DNA of 64,000 nt. Source: Asaia bogorensis (GTDB lineage: Bacteria; Pseudomonadota; Alphaproteobacteria; Acetobacterales; Acetobacteraceae). Each line of letters begins with the position of its first letter. The stretch's first letter is position 1. The translations under genes were made by a program, and so were the position numbers. A model generated the notes under the pieces. That model searched no databases. It was not told the DNA's origin and was given only the letters and a program-made list of their open reading frames with translations. Positions 38,015 through 47,478 of the stretch are shown piece by piece. The stretch is from assembly GCF_900465345.1 (NCBI RefSeq), contig NZ_UEGO01000012.1, forward strand, positions 1 through 64,000. The letters run 5' to 3'.

Positions 38015-39724
38015 TCAGAAACGAAAGACGAAGTTGGACTGGTAGTAACTTCCGCTCTTGCCACCGGCTGCGCGCAACCCGTCCGAGCCGATGAAGCGTG
38101 CGCCATATTGTGTCCATGTGAGGTGACGATTGAGCTGCAGCGTGAGCGAGGCCTGCGGCACAATGCCGATAAACCCGCCATGCAGGTTATTGAACGTGTA
38201 AGCGCCCGAGGGACCGTAAACAGCATCATCCGTCGATTCACGCCAGAAGAAGGGGCTTTTGAATTGCAGGCTCAGCCAATTGCGTGGCGTGATGCGCAGG
38301 ACTGGCGACAGGCTCACGAGATTGCTTGGCGCAATATAGGTCGTGGTATCGAGATAGTTCGTCTGTGGATTGAACGGGGCGATGTAGGTGCCAATTGTGC
38401 CGTTATCGCTCCTTGAGGACCCACCAGAATATAAATCGGCCTGCACACCGATGAATGGATGCAGCGGCGAGGGTGTATGGCGGTAGCCAGCAATGGCGTT
38501 CAAGGCGTAAGCCGAGACGGCGCGGTTCTGTCCGGTACGGTTCAGTTCGAAACTGCCCCCCTGATAGAGCCCACCCACCGAGAATTCGAAGGATGGCGCG
38601 CCGCCATACCAGCGAAATCCGTAATCCTGACGCGCCGTCGTCCCATTGAGCGTCGACCGGTTATAGGCCAGAGCCGCCGAACTGCCGCCCAGGCGAAAGG
38701 CAATCAGGAAGAGGTCCAGAAAGGACGACACACGCTCTGCCCCAAAAGAGAAGGAAGGCGGTGCCCAGGTGACGTCGATACCGTGCAGACGCGTGCTCCA
38801 GTCGACGCGGTCATGGAACATCTTGTTGAACGTCACATTCGTGCCGACGAAATCGTAAACATCTGCGCGCAGGCGCGGCCAGATGGCATAGCCACGCACA
38901 CCGTTCCAGGAGAGGGGAACGTTGGGCGTCTCACGGTTGTAGAGAATATAGGACGGCGCATCGAGAAACTGCTGGCGTCCCACAATCACCCCGGCCTTTG
39001 CGCCAGCAAGCCTGGAGCGCAGTTCCACAAACCCCTGTTGCAGGTCGAGGCGCTTGCGATAGGTGGTGTTGTAGCCAAACCCGCCCCAGCCAGCCGCATC
39101 GCCATTCACGAGTTGGCCGAAGAAGCGCACATGATCGCCCAGGTGCAGATCGGCACCATAGAGGTTGCGCACGGCAAATCGCCCCGAGCCTGCCGGGCCA
39201 CGTGTCCCGAGAAACGGCGTCTCCTCCGACCAGTTGCGCAGGCGGGTTTCGCCGGAAAAGCTGAGCCACCAACGGCCACTGGCATTGAGCGGGATGTATT
39301 TGATGGCATCGAACAGGTCATCATGGCGCTTCCTGTCACGCAGGAAAGACCAGTCTTCCGCCCAGGGGGCGACACCGTAGCGGCCTATTGGGCCGAACCC
39401 GGCAGATTCACCGTTTCCCCGCGTGAAAACGCCCCAATCGCCCTGCGTCCCGTGCGGGGGACGGTTTTGAAGCGGGGTCACGCGTCGCGGCTGCCCCACC
39501 GGCCCGGCATGGGGAAAGTTCTGGATTTCGGGTCGGCTGGTGCCGCTTACCGTCACCTGTTCTTCTGCCGCTGTGGGATCAACCCGCGGTTTCTGGCGTG
39601 AAACCGATGGGGCGGTCGTCGCCGTGCGGCCTGTGTTGACCTGATTGATGGTTTCGCCATGCGCGGCGCAGGGAAGCGAGCCTGCAAGCAGGAGCAGGGC
39701 AGGCAGGGCAGGATATGGGCGCAT
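38015..39724 (-). CDS. Alginate-export-type outer membrane porin
   Basis: A 569-aa outer membrane protein. The signal peptide ends near residue 23 (AHGE). A proline-rich linker precedes a beta-barrel with alternating strands, ending in the aromatic C-terminus NFVFRF. The middle motif GRQQFLDAPSYILYNRET fits the alginate export (Alginate_exp) barrel group, which in sugar-oxidising bacteria serves small-molecule uptake. Real alginate export is not implied, as no polymerase genes are nearby. The porin precedes the OPT gene. Confidence 0.82.
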   Translation of the reverse strand: MRPYPALPALLLLAGSLPCAAHGETINQVNTGRTATTAPSVSRQKPRVDPTAAEEQVTVSGTSRPEIQNFPHAGPVGQPRRVTPLQNRPPHGTQGDWGVFTRGNGESAGFGPIGRYGVAPWAEDWSFLRDRKRHDDLFDAIKYIPLNASGRWWLSFSGETRLRNWSEETPFLGTRGPAGSGRFAVRNLYGADLHLGDHVRFFGQLVNGDAAGWGGFGYNTTYRKRLDLQQGFVELRSRLAGAKAGVIVGRQQFLDAPSYILYNRETPNVPLSWNGVRGYAIWPRLRADVYDFVGTNVTFNKMFHDRVDWSTRLHGIDVTWAPPSFSFGAERVSSFLDLFLIAFRLGGSSAALAYNRSTLNGTTARQDYGFRWYGGAPSFEFSVGGLYQGGSFELNRTGQNRAVSAYALNAIAGYRHTPSPLHPFIGVQADLYSGGSSRSDNGTIGTYIAPFNPQTNYLDTTTYIAPSNLVSLSPVLRITPRNWLSLQFKSPFFWRESTDDAVYGPSGAYTFNNLHGGFIGIVPQASLTLQLNRHLTWTQYGARFIGSDGLRAAGGKSGSYYQSNFVFRF

Positions 39725-39818
39725 GACGAAACGTTCCGGAGAAAGATGGTTCCCCAGCGTATCAGCATAAAACGAGAATACAAAGTGTTTCTATAAAAAC
39801 ACTATGATATTGTGTGGT

Positions 39819-40385
39819 TTAGTTCGTGTGGGCAGTGAACTTTGCCGGGCGCAGATGGGTCTGGTTGTAGTCGAGCTGCTCACGGCTGAGCTGGAAACCG
39901 ATCTTCAGGGAGTAATTGGTAAGTTGCAGATCGGGCGACGCAGGCACATCAATGATGCGCACTGGCGTACGCAGCGAGACGGTGGACTGGTTGCCGGCAA
40001 ACGAGACGGGAACCTCGAATTCCTTCTTGTCGATAATCTTGCCGTCGCGCATCACGGCCACGAAATAGGGCAGGACGATATCCTTGCCATCAGAGGCCGG
40101 GCCGCGTTCGACCGTAATGCCCAGGCTGAGGCGTGAGCGAACGGTTTTCTTGGGTGCGCCTTCACAATTGCCGGTCAGACCGCTCATGGCCGCGTGGGTC
40201 ACAAGGCTGCCTGCATCCAGTCCATGGCCGTCATACTGATAATAATCGGCTGCCGAACTCAGGATTTCGACCGGAGGGCAGACAGGGGCGAAGGCGCTCT
40301 GATCATCCTGATCGCACGCTGTAAGGGCTGTGCCCGTGCCGAGTATGGCGAGGAGAGGGAGGAACTGGCGGGCATATCTGGTCAT
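39819..40385 (-). CDS. Predicted lipoprotein, unknown function
   Basis: A 188-aa secreted lipoprotein with lipobox LTAC (Cys24). The mature part is predicted to be beta-rich, with a VRSRLSLGITVERG stretch and FEVPVSFAGNQSTVSLRTPV. No family is recognised. ATG 40385 is preferred to TTG 40391. It lies divergent to ispH and 94 nt upstream of the porin on the same strand, so it may belong to the same envelope group. Confidence 0.7.
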   Translation of the reverse strand: MTRYARQFLPLLAILGTGTALTACDQDDQSAFAPVCPPVEILSSAADYYQYDGHGLDAGSLVTHAAMSGLTGNCEGAPKKTVRSRLSLGITVERGPASDGKDIVLPYFVAVMRDGKIIDKKEFEVPVSFAGNQSTVSLRTPVRIIDVPASPDLQLTNYSLKIGFQLSREQLDYNQTHLRPAKFTAHTN

Positions 40386-40622
40386 GAACAAGGCTCTCGT
40401 CTATTCACCGGTGCGGAAACCGAGCCCGGTATGGTATGGTGGCGACACAACGCCAAATGATCATGCAATCACGGGCTCACATCAATCATGGGCTTGCATA
40501 CTGGCAACGGGTTGCGTAGCTCCCATATGCGAGCCCACATCGCGAAGCGTTGCATCATCTGACATGCGTGCTGCCATGGGGCTTGTTCGCATATACCGCC
40601 TGCCGTGAGATTGGGGAACACC

Positions 40623-41636
40623 ATGCCCGACACCTTGACCACTTCACGCCCGCAAGAGACCTCGGAGCAGGCGTCCGGGGCACAAACGCTTCGCGTTCTT
40701 CTGGCCGGGCCGCGTGGCTTCTGTGCTGGCGTGGACCGGGCCATCCGCGTGGTGGAAGAAGCCATCCGCCGTTATGGCGCCCCCGTCTATGTCCGCCACG
40801 AGATCGTGCATAACCGCACTGTCGTCGAGAATCTCGAGGAGCAGGGCGCGATCTTCGTTGAAGAGCTCGACGAGGTCCCTGCGGATGGCCATGTCGTGTT
40901 TTCGGCGCATGGCGTGCCGAAATCGGTTCCGGCCGAGGCGCAGCGTCGCAACCTGCTCTATCTGGATGCGACCTGCCCGCTGGTCTCGAAAGTGCATCGT
41001 GAAGCTGAGCGTCATTTTGCCGGTGGTGGTCCCGATGCCCGCCATATCCTCATGATCGGCCATGCAGGCCATCCTGAAGTCGTCGGCACGATGGGCCAGC
41101 TGCCCAACGGCGCGGTGACGCTCATCAACGATGCGGAAGAAGCCCGTACCGTCCAGCCCGCTGACCCGACGCGTCTTGCCTTCATCACCCAGACGACGCT
41201 CTCAGTGGATGATACATCTGAGATCGTCGCGATCCTGCGTGAGCGTTTTCCGCTCATCGAAGGGCCGAAGAAGGAAGATATCTGCTACGCCACCACCAAT
41301 CGTCAGGAGGCCGTGAAGGCCATTGCGCCAGAGAGCGACCTGGTGATCGTGATTGGCTCGCCCAACTCGTCGAACTCGCAGCGCCTGCGTGAAGTGGCCG
41401 AGCGTTCGGGCGCCAAGCGTGCGCTTCTTGTGCCCAAGCTGGCGGCGCTCGACTGGAGCGTGCTTGAAGGTGTTTCCACGGTCGGGATCACGGCAGGGGC
41501 CTCGGCACCTGAATCGCTGGTTCAGGAAATGGTCGATGCCCTCTCCACGCGCTACAAGCTCGATATCGAGGAGCGTATCGTGAAGAAGGAAAACGTGGCG
41601 TTCCGTCTGCCCAGCCCGCTTGGCGAACCCGTCTGA
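40623..41636 (+). CDS. ispH: 4-hydroxy-3-methylbut-2-enyl diphosphate reductase
   Basis: A 337-aa iron-sulfur enzyme, last step of the non-mevalonate isoprenoid pathway, producing IPP and DMAPP. The three cluster cysteines are Cys34 (GFCAGV), Cys118 (ATCPLV) and Cys221 (ICYATTNRQ), with spacings close to those in E. coli. ATG 40623 with GGGGAA upstream is chosen over GTG 40605. thrB follows after 45 nt. Confidence 0.97.
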   Translation: MPDTLTTSRPQETSEQASGAQTLRVLLAGPRGFCAGVDRAIRVVEEAIRRYGAPVYVRHEIVHNRTVVENLEEQGAIFVEELDEVPADGHVVFSAHGVPKSVPAEAQRRNLLYLDATCPLVSKVHREAERHFAGGGPDARHILMIGHAGHPEVVGTMGQLPNGAVTLINDAEEARTVQPADPTRLAFITQTTLSVDDTSEIVAILRERFPLIEGPKKEDICYATTNRQEAVKAIAPESDLVIVIGSPNSSNSQRLREVAERSGAKRALLVPKLAALDWSVLEGVSTVGITAGASAPESLVQEMVDALSTRYKLDIEERIVKKENVAFRLPSPLGEPV

Positions 41637-41681
41637 GATCTGGCGGAACTCGCATGAACGCTCTTCTGTCCGCCTGAATCG

Positions 41682-42644
41682 ATGGCGGTCTATACAACCA
41701 TCCCGCCGGAGACGCTTGAGGCGTTTCTGGCGGAATACGATCTCGGTGCGCTCAAGAGCGTGGATGGGATCGCCGAGGGTGTCGAGAACACCAATTATCT
41801 GATCGAGACCGAAGCCGGGCGCGCGATCCTCACCCTGTATGAAAAGCGGGTGAATGAGGCCGAACTGCCCTGGTTTCTTGGCCTGATGCAGCATCTTGCC
41901 CGTCGTGGCCTCAAATGCCCGACCCCGGTGATTGCGCGTGACGGCGTTGCCCTGCGGCGACTCATGGATCGTCCGGCAGCCATCACGACCTTTCTTACTG
42001 GCCGACCGATCGCTACGATCACAGCGGGAGCGTGCTTTTCGCTGGGTCAGGCGCTGGCGCGGTTGCATCTGCTGGGAGACGGCTTTCGGGCGCGTCGTGA
42101 AAACAGTCTTGGCCCGCAGGCCTGGCAGCCATTGCTCGATTCCTGCCACGGGGCAGGGGACAGCCTGTATCCGGGCCTGACTGAAGAGCTTCAGCTTGCC
42201 ATTGCCGATGTGCTGAAAGCATGGCCGCAGGAAGGGACCCTCCCGCAGGGGCAGATCCATGCGGATCTCTTTCCGGACAATGTGTTTTTCGAAGGCGGGA
42301 ACGTCTCGGGGCTGATCGATTTCTATTTCGCCTGCACCGATCTCTATGCCTATGATCTCGCGATCTGCCTCAATGCCTGGTGCTTTCCCGACGAGCAGAC
42401 AGCCTCGCCTGCGCTCATTGCCGGGATGATGGGGGGCTATCAATCCGTGCGGCCGCTCGCGGCTGAGGAAAAGGCGGCCATGCCAGCGCTCGTTCAGGGG
42501 GCTGCCATCCGTTTCCTGCTGACCCGCCTCTTTGACTGGATCAACACGCCAGCGGATGCGATCGTCACACGCAAGGACCCGCTGGCCTATCATCACAGGC
42601 TCAGAGCCTGGCGCGAGAATGCGAAGGGCTTGCTCCATGTCTGA
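41682..42644 (+). CDS. thrB: Homoserine kinase (ThrB, aminoglycoside phosphotransferase fold)
   Basis: A 320-aa homoserine kinase of the choline kinase-like type found in alphaproteobacteria, making O-phosphohomoserine for threonine synthesis. [11 protein letters not shown] and the catalytic [11 protein letters not shown] are diagnostic, with IDFYFACTD as the metal-binding segment. Its last 8 nt overlap rnhA, giving an ispH-thrB-rnhA run. Confidence 0.94.
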   Translation: MAVYTTIPPETLEAFLAEYDLGALKSVDGIAEGVENTNYLIETEAGRAILTLYEKRVNEAELPWFLGLMQHLARRGLKCPTPVIARDGVALRRLMDRPAAITTFLTGRPIATITAGACFSLGQALARLHLLGDGFRARRENSLGPQAWQPLLDSCHGAGDSLYPGLTEELQLAIADVLKAWPQEGTLPQGQIHADLFPDNVFFEGGNVSGLIDFYFACTDLYAYDLAICLNAWCFPDEQTASPALIAGMMGGYQSVRPLAAEEKAAMPALVQGAAIRFLLTRLFDWINTPADAIVTRKDPLAYHHRLRAWRENAKGLLHV

Positions 42645-43113
42645 GGCAGCCAAGCCGCCGCTCCCCGAGGGGGCGCCGCACGTCGAGATCTGGACCGATG
42701 GGGGCTGTCGCCCCAACCCGGGACCCGGAGGCTGGGGCGCGTTGCTCTGTGCCAACGGGCATGAACGTGAGCTTTCGGGTGGTGAACCCGAGACCACCAA
42801 TAACCGCATGGAACTTACGGCAGCGGCTGAGGCGCTTGAGGCGCTCAACCGTCCCTGTCATGTGACGCTTCATACCGACAGCGAGTATCTGCGTAATGGC
42901 ATCACGCGCTGGCATACTGGCTGGGTGAGGCGCAACTGGCGCAATGCGGCAGGTGATCCGGTCAAGAACATGGATTTGTGGCAGCGTATTCTGGAAGCAG
43001 AAAAGCGCCACCACGTGACCTGGCTCTGGGTGCGCGGTCATAGCGGCAACGTCAATAACGAACGCGTGGACCAGCTTGCCACTGCGGGGCGTGAGGCTAT
43101 CGAGCGAAGCTGA
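42637..43113 (+). CDS. rnhA: Ribonuclease HI
   Basis: A 158-aa RNase H that degrades RNA in RNA-DNA hybrids. The catalytic acids sit in [23 protein letters not shown] and [11 protein letters not shown], with a final Asp in NERVDQLA. The frame opens further upstream inside thrB, but ATG 42637 with AAGGG before it gives the standard N-terminus. Confidence 0.97.
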   Translation: MSEAAKPPLPEGAPHVEIWTDGGCRPNPGPGGWGALLCANGHERELSGGEPETTNNRMELTAAAEALEALNRPCHVTLHTDSEYLRNGITRWHTGWVRRNWRNAAGDPVKNMDLWQRILEAEKRHHVTWLWVRGHSGNVNNERVDQLATAGREAIERS

Positions 43114-43119
43114 TGGCCC

Positions 43120-43249
43120 CGGCCATCGCTGGCCGACACATATCCCTGTTAAATTTCTCTTTCGCGTCCCGTTCAGACAATCAACTGCCCGATGTCTCAG
43201 GCTTTCGCCGGGTCACAACGCTGTCGGTCATAGCGGGGCCTCACCCCGC
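43120..43249. terminator. Two hairpins between convergent genes
   Basis: CGGCCA/TGGCCG (43120-43135, loop TCGC) follows rnhA, and GCGGGG/CCCCGC (43233-43249, loop CCTCA) precedes the end of the minus-strand binding protein. Neither has a T-run. Each probably ends one of the converging transcripts. Confidence 0.45.
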
Positions 43250-43275
43250 GCATCCGTTTGATGCGAAAACCCGGG

Positions 43276-44283
43276 TCAGACGGGCAGGCAGATACGATGG
43301 GCGATATCGGACGCGTTATCGGCGTCCTGCATCAGGCCGATCAGCTTGAGTTCGTCCACATATTGCTCGACCTGCACACGAAGCGGATGCCCCGTGACCG
43401 GATGGCTGGTGATTTCGCGATCCAGCATGCCCTTCGCATCGTCAGGTGCGTCCTTGTCCTTGTCCCATAGCGAGGCCAGTTCGTCGCGATGCGCGGGGAA
43501 TTCGTGCTGCGCGTCGCTGAGCGCGGCGGTGAGGGCGGCAGCGAGACCGGGGTCCTGTGCCAGGGTCCTGGTTGCAATGCCGAGTGTAAGGTCGATTCTT
43601 TCGCGTTCGGCCCCCGTCATGCTGTCGAGCATGTTCCAGCTGATCCCTTTGGTCTGTTGCAGGATTCGCCATCCCATCGGGTCATGCACGGCGACGGCAT
43701 CCAGCTCCCCTGCGCGCAGGGCATCGGCCATGTCGTCTGCAGGAATCGCGACCCAATGGACCGAATCGGTTGGATGCAGCCCGCGTCGACGAAGTTGGAT
43801 GCTGACGAATCGGCGGTCTGCACCCTCAAGGCTCATGACACCAATCTTCTTTCCAGCGAGGTCAGCCACCTTGTGCAGCTTCAGGTCGCGCCGCACCAGA
43901 AGCCGGTAGCTCCCGCCCCTGACGCCGCAGGCCAGTTTCGCCGGCAGATCTTCGGCGTCATCCTGATAAAGCGCAGGCAGCCAGTCGAGCAGGGGGCTGA
44001 GCGCGGCATCGGCGCGACCGTTCTGCACGGCATCGATCGCACTGTTTCCGCCGCCAACCTCGACGATATCGACCTGCAGATTGTAGCGCCCGAAAAGCCC
44101 CTGCTGGCACAGCCAGAGCAGGGGATCATAATCAGGTTCGGGCCAGGCGAGGCGTACGCGCCTTGGCTTTCCATCTGTCGCGATCTGTGTGCGATGATGG
44201 AAAACATGCCGTGATTGCAGGACTGTAGCGAGAATGATGCCGCCTGCACCCATGAGAACAAGTCGGCGGGAGGGCGCTGCCAT
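43276..44283 (-). CDS. ABC transporter substrate-binding protein, nitrate/sulfonate/thiamine-precursor type (orphan)
   Basis: A 335-aa solute-binding protein of the SsuA/TauA/ThiY class. The N-terminus RRLVLMGAGGIILATVLQSR may be a twin-arginine-like or uncleaved membrane anchor; the start has RR but not a full consensus. The mature part shows VRLAWPEPDYDPLLWLCQQGLF, LQVDIVEVGGGNSAIDAVQN and DLAGKKIGVMSLEG. No permease or ATPase gene is adjacent. Substrate unknown. tRNA-Asn lies 83 nt to the right on the other strand. Confidence 0.85.
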   Translation of the reverse strand: MAAPSRRLVLMGAGGIILATVLQSRHVFHHRTQIATDGKPRRVRLAWPEPDYDPLLWLCQQGLFGRYNLQVDIVEVGGGNSAIDAVQNGRADAALSPLLDWLPALYQDDAEDLPAKLACGVRGGSYRLLVRRDLKLHKVADLAGKKIGVMSLEGADRRFVSIQLRRRGLHPTDSVHWVAIPADDMADALRAGELDAVAVHDPMGWRILQQTKGISWNMLDSMTGAERERIDLTLGIATRTLAQDPGLAAALTAALSDAQHEFPAHRDELASLWDKDKDAPDDAKGMLDREITSHPVTGHPLRVQVEQYVDELKLIGLMQDADNASDIAHRICLPV

Positions 44284-44366
44284 CAGAAGAAAAACTCCAT
44301 ATGCAAAAAAAATGACAAAGGGGGGTTTACCCCATGAAAAGCTTTCGCTAGATAGTGCCTCGCCGG

Positions 44367-44442
44367 TCCCGAATAGCTCAGTTGGTAGAGCAAGCGACTG
44401 TTAATCGCTGGGTCGTAGGTTCGAGTCCTACTTCGGGAGCCA
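44367..44442 (+). tRNA. tRNA-Asn (GTT)
   Basis: A 76-nt cloverleaf with acceptor TCCCGAA/TTCGGGA, anticodon GTT in CTGTTAA, T-loop TTCGAGT and encoded CCA. It lies alone between two minus-strand genes. Confidence 0.97.
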
Positions 44443-44461
44443 GGCATTTTTCCTTCAAAAT

Positions 44462-45724
44462 TCATGTTTCATCCGGTGTGATCGTATCAAGGCGATCCAG
44501 CGCCCACAGGCGCGGGAACATCCTGATCCAGAGCCCCGCGACGACAAGCGTGCCAATGCCGCCGGCCACAACGGCGGCTTCAGTGCCGATGGCTGTCGCC
44601 AGCATACCGCTCTCGAATTCACCCAGCTGATTGCTCGAGCCGATAAACAGCATGTTCACGGCAGAAACACGGCCCCGCATGCCATCAGGCGTGGCAAGCT
44701 GCGTGAGGGCACCACGAACCACCACACTCACCACATCGGCAGCACCCAGCACGGCCAGGGAAAGGACGGAGAGGGTTAGGGAATGTGAGACGCCAAACAC
44801 AATCGTGGCGATGCCGAAAATGCCGACAGAGGCAAACATGATGGGGCCAGCATGAGATTTGAGCGGGTAGCGGGCAAGCACCAGCGAGCCCATGAGCGCC
44901 CCCACAGCCGGTGAGGCCCTGAGTATGCCCAGGCCTATGGGGCCGAGGTGCAGGATATCATCGGCATAGACAGGTAACATGGCTGTTGCTCCACCCAGCA
45001 GCACCGCGAACAGATCGAGCGAGATTGCTCCCAGCAGGTCGCGGCGACGCTTGAGGAAGGCGATACCGCCGAACAGCGATTCAAGGCTCATCGGCGAACG
45101 ATTGCCCACATAGGGCTTCAGCCTGAGCAACGAGGTCGAGACCAGAGCAACGGCAAAACCGCAGGCGCAGGTCAGGTAACAGAAATCCGCGCCCATGCCG
45201 TACAGCAAGCCACCTAGAGACGGGCCAATGATCGAGGCTGTCTGGAACAGGGAGGATGACAGCGCCGCCGCCCGCGGGAACTGTGCCGGGGTGGCGATTG
45301 AGGGCAGAAAGGTCTGCTGGCAGGGCCCCTCGAAGGACCGGAGTGCCCCGAAACACGCAACGAGTACATAGAGCGCCCAGGGCGCCAGCTGGCCCGTCAT
45401 GGTGGCGAAAGCCATGAGGAGTGCTCCGCACACCTCGATCGCCTGACAGATCTGCACGACACGCTTGCGATTATAGCGATCAGCCACATGGCCCGAGATG
45501 AAGACCAGCGCGAGCATGGGCAGGAACTGGGCGAGCCCGATAAGGCCAAGCGCCGTGACGCTGTGGGTGAGGGCATAGGTTTGCCAGGCGACCGCCACGG
45601 CAAGCACCTGTGCGGACAGGGCTGAGAGCGTGCGACCGGCGAGAAAGGGCTTGAGCCCGATGATATCGCGCAGCGCGTCGGAGGGAGGAGGGGGCGAAGC
45701 GTCGGGAGAAAGGGGCTCTGGCAT
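44462..45724 (-). CDS. MFS exporter (enterobactin-exporter-like branch)
   Basis: A 420-aa major facilitator with 12 hydrophobic segments. The motif GHVADRYNRKRVVQICQAIE and the early ALSAQVLAVAVAWQTYALT resemble the MFS_3/EntS branch, which exports drugs or siderophores. ATG 45724 is chosen though no strong ribosome binding site precedes it. The substrate is unknown; no siderophore genes lie nearby. Confidence 0.85.
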   Translation of the reverse strand: MPEPLSPDASPPPPSDALRDIIGLKPFLAGRTLSALSAQVLAVAVAWQTYALTHSVTALGLIGLAQFLPMLALVFISGHVADRYNRKRVVQICQAIEVCGALLMAFATMTGQLAPWALYVLVACFGALRSFEGPCQQTFLPSIATPAQFPRAAALSSSLFQTASIIGPSLGGLLYGMGADFCYLTCACGFAVALVSTSLLRLKPYVGNRSPMSLESLFGGIAFLKRRRDLLGAISLDLFAVLLGGATAMLPVYADDILHLGPIGLGILRASPAVGALMGSLVLARYPLKSHAGPIMFASVGIFGIATIVFGVSHSLTLSVLSLAVLGAADVVSVVVRGALTQLATPDGMRGRVSAVNMLFIGSSNQLGEFESGMLATAIGTEAAVVAGGIGTLVVAGLWIRMFPRLWALDRLDTITPDET

Positions 45725-45888
45725 GGCGCAATCACTATAGACAGCGGCCGCAATCCAGCAATGTTGTGTATGAAAATCGTCAGCACGCTTCCGCGCAGGT
45801 TTTTGCCTCACTGCAAGCGTCAGAATGCCCGCGCAGCATGGTGATTGCGCGATTGCATTTCACGGGTTGCGCAGGCAGGTTCCGCCGC

Positions 45889-46242
45889 ATGACTTCAGAC
45901 AGCGACATTGCCCCCGAATCGTCTCCGGCCCCGGTGCAGGCTGGGGCCGTTCAGCCCGATATACGTGTCGGGACCATCGCCTCGGCGCAGGAAGAGGGGG
46001 GCAAGACGCTGCTCTGGATCGATTTTGGCGCCCATCTGGGTGTCCGTCGTGCCACAATGACCCTGGCAAGAAACTACAAGGCACCGCAGCTGGTTGGCAG
46101 GCAGGTTTGCGCTGTGGTTAACCCGCAGCTGCAAAACACGACCGTCAATCAAGTGCTGGCGCTCGGCATGCCTGATCGCTCTGGCGACATGGTGCTGATC
46201 TGCCCGGACCACCGGGTGCCAGATGGAGGAAAACTGTTCTGA
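45889..46242 (+). CDS. CsaA-like tRNA-binding domain protein
   Basis: A 117-aa protein with an EMAP-II/CsaA OB-fold, seen in IRVGTIASAQEEGGKTLLWI, ARNYKAPQLVGRQVCAVVN and the final DHRVPDGGKLF. CsaA binds tRNA and has chaperone-like activity. Residues 1-22 are a flexible acidic/proline leader. ATG 45889 is preferred; the frame is open upstream without coding signs. Its stop shares a base with the next start (TGATG), coupling it to gpt. Confidence 0.85.
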   Translation: MTSDSDIAPESSPAPVQAGAVQPDIRVGTIASAQEEGGKTLLWIDFGAHLGVRRATMTLARNYKAPQLVGRQVCAVVNPQLQNTTVNQVLALGMPDRSGDMVLICPDHRVPDGGKLF

Positions 46243-46727
46243 TGGCTACCAACTACGCAACCGTCACCTGGGACCAGCTGCACCGCGATGCCCGCACCCT
46301 TGCCTCGGCCCTGATGGCGCGCGGCGAATTCAAGGGCATCGTGGCCGTCACAAGGGGCGGGCTTATCCCGGCGGCCATTATCGCGCGTGAGCTCGATTGC
46401 CGTCTTGTCGAATCCATCTCGGTCATCAGCTATTCCGGCGAGAGCGCGCAGGACCAGAAGGAACCCCGCGTGGTGAAAGCCCCGGTCGCTGCCGGTGACG
46501 GCGAAGGCTTTCTGGTGATCGATGATCTGGTCGATTCCGGTGAGACGGCCAAGGTCGTGCGCGATGTGCTCCCCAAGGCGCATTTTGCCTGCCTTTACGC
46601 CAAGCCCAACGGGAAGCCGCATACCGATCAGTATGTCATGGAAGTGGCACAGGATACCTGGGTGCTCTTCCCGTGGGACACGGCGCCGCTCTTCGTGCCG
46701 CCGCTGGCCCGTAACCTGGGCGCCTGA
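46242..46727 (+). CDS. gpt: Xanthine(-guanine) phosphoribosyltransferase
   Basis: A 161-aa purine salvage enzyme that adds phosphoribose from PRPP to xanthine, guanine or hypoxanthine. The PRPP-binding motif is FLVIDDLVDSGETAKVV; the active-site loop region GIVAVTRGGLIPAAII is typical of bacterial Gpt. It is translationally coupled to the CsaA-like gene. Short direct repeats of about 13 bases overlap its stop codon. Confidence 0.93.
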   Translation: MATNYATVTWDQLHRDARTLASALMARGEFKGIVAVTRGGLIPAAIIARELDCRLVESISVISYSGESAQDQKEPRVVKAPVAAGDGEGFLVIDDLVDSGETAKVVRDVLPKAHFACLYAKPNGKPHTDQYVMEVAQDTWVLFPWDTAPLFVPPLARNLGA

Positions 46728-46840
46728 CCTGGGCACCTGACATGGGCGCGCAACCTTTGGGCGTAACCTCGGATAATTCTTCAGTTTTTTCGAGAGTGCA
46801 CCTTTCACCCTGTCGCGAGTTGCGGTAGGGTCCGCGCGTT

Positions 46841-46917
46841 CGGGGCGTGGCGCAGCCTGGTAGCGCGCTTGTTTTGGGTACAAGAGGCCCCCGGTTCGAG
46901 TCCGGGCGCCCCGACCA
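46841..46917 (+). tRNA. tRNA-Pro (TGG)
   Basis: A 77-nt cloverleaf with acceptor CGGGGCG/CGCCCCG, anticodon loop TTTGGGT (anticodon TGG), T-loop TTCGAGT and encoded CCA. It lies 24 nt before tRNA-Arg, probably in one transcript. Confidence 0.96.
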
Positions 46918-46941
46918 CCACCACCAAGGGTATGGCGATAC

Positions 46942-47018
46942 GCGCCCTTAGCTCAGTTGGATAGAGCAACAGCCTTCTAAGCTGTGGGTCGCTGGTTCGA
47001 ATCCAGCAGGGCGCGCCA
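46942..47018 (+). tRNA. tRNA-Arg (TCT)
   Basis: A 77-nt cloverleaf with acceptor GCGCCCT/AGGGCGC, anticodon loop CTTCTAA (anticodon TCT), T-loop TTCGAAT and encoded CCA. Co-oriented with tRNA-Pro. Confidence 0.96.
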
Positions 47019-47478
47019 CTCCCCTTGTCCGTGTGTGCTCTTTCCTTCTTTATCGTAGAACTGCATTCCCCGCATTACGGTCGAGAGAACGTGTCTGTTA
47101 TGATCACCGAGCGATCAATCTGAGTGACTGGGTTCGGTCTTCCCGCCATCACGGCGCTGTCTGATTGACCCGGCCCTTCTCTTCGAGAGTTGCCCATCAA
47201 TACCTGTTGGTTATGTGACCGGACCGTTTTCGAGCCGGATGATGACACCGATCTCATGATAGCATGCCGTTTGAATGCCTCTTTCTGAACGCATCTGGTT
47301 CTGCGTTGCGAAAAAGCAACGTCGCAAGCCGCGTTGTTCCGGCTGCTTTTCCTGAGACGAAGGCATGGGTATAAGAATTCCATTCTGCCCGCATGATGAA
47401 CGTGACAGATGACCATGCCTGATGACCAGAAGATGAGAACGAACCGGCGCAGGATGCTGCCCTCATGGCCTGGACCCT
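47019..47478. other. Intergenic leader region with competing hairpins
   Basis: About 460 bases between tRNA-Arg and the diguanylate cyclase gene, without a recognised gene or integrase. CGTTGC (47304-47309) pairs with GCAACG (47316-47321) around GAAAAA; the same middle segment can instead pair with CGTTG (47332-47336). AAAAGCA and TGCTTTT would extend the second fold. This may be a regulatory leader. Confidence 0.4.

Noticed and set aside
38459-39601. 380-codon open frame opposite the porin
   Set aside because: The porin frame has a signal peptide and a C-terminal aromatic barrel end; the opposite frame has no recognisable feature.
41202-42848. 548-codon open frame opposite ispH and thrB
   Set aside because: It crosses two well-identified genes in antisense; composition and lack of any motif mark it as a shadow.
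46841-47478. Possible integration site at the tRNA-Pro/tRNA-Arg genes
   Set aside because: No integrase, no repeated tRNA 3' end and no phage genes follow.
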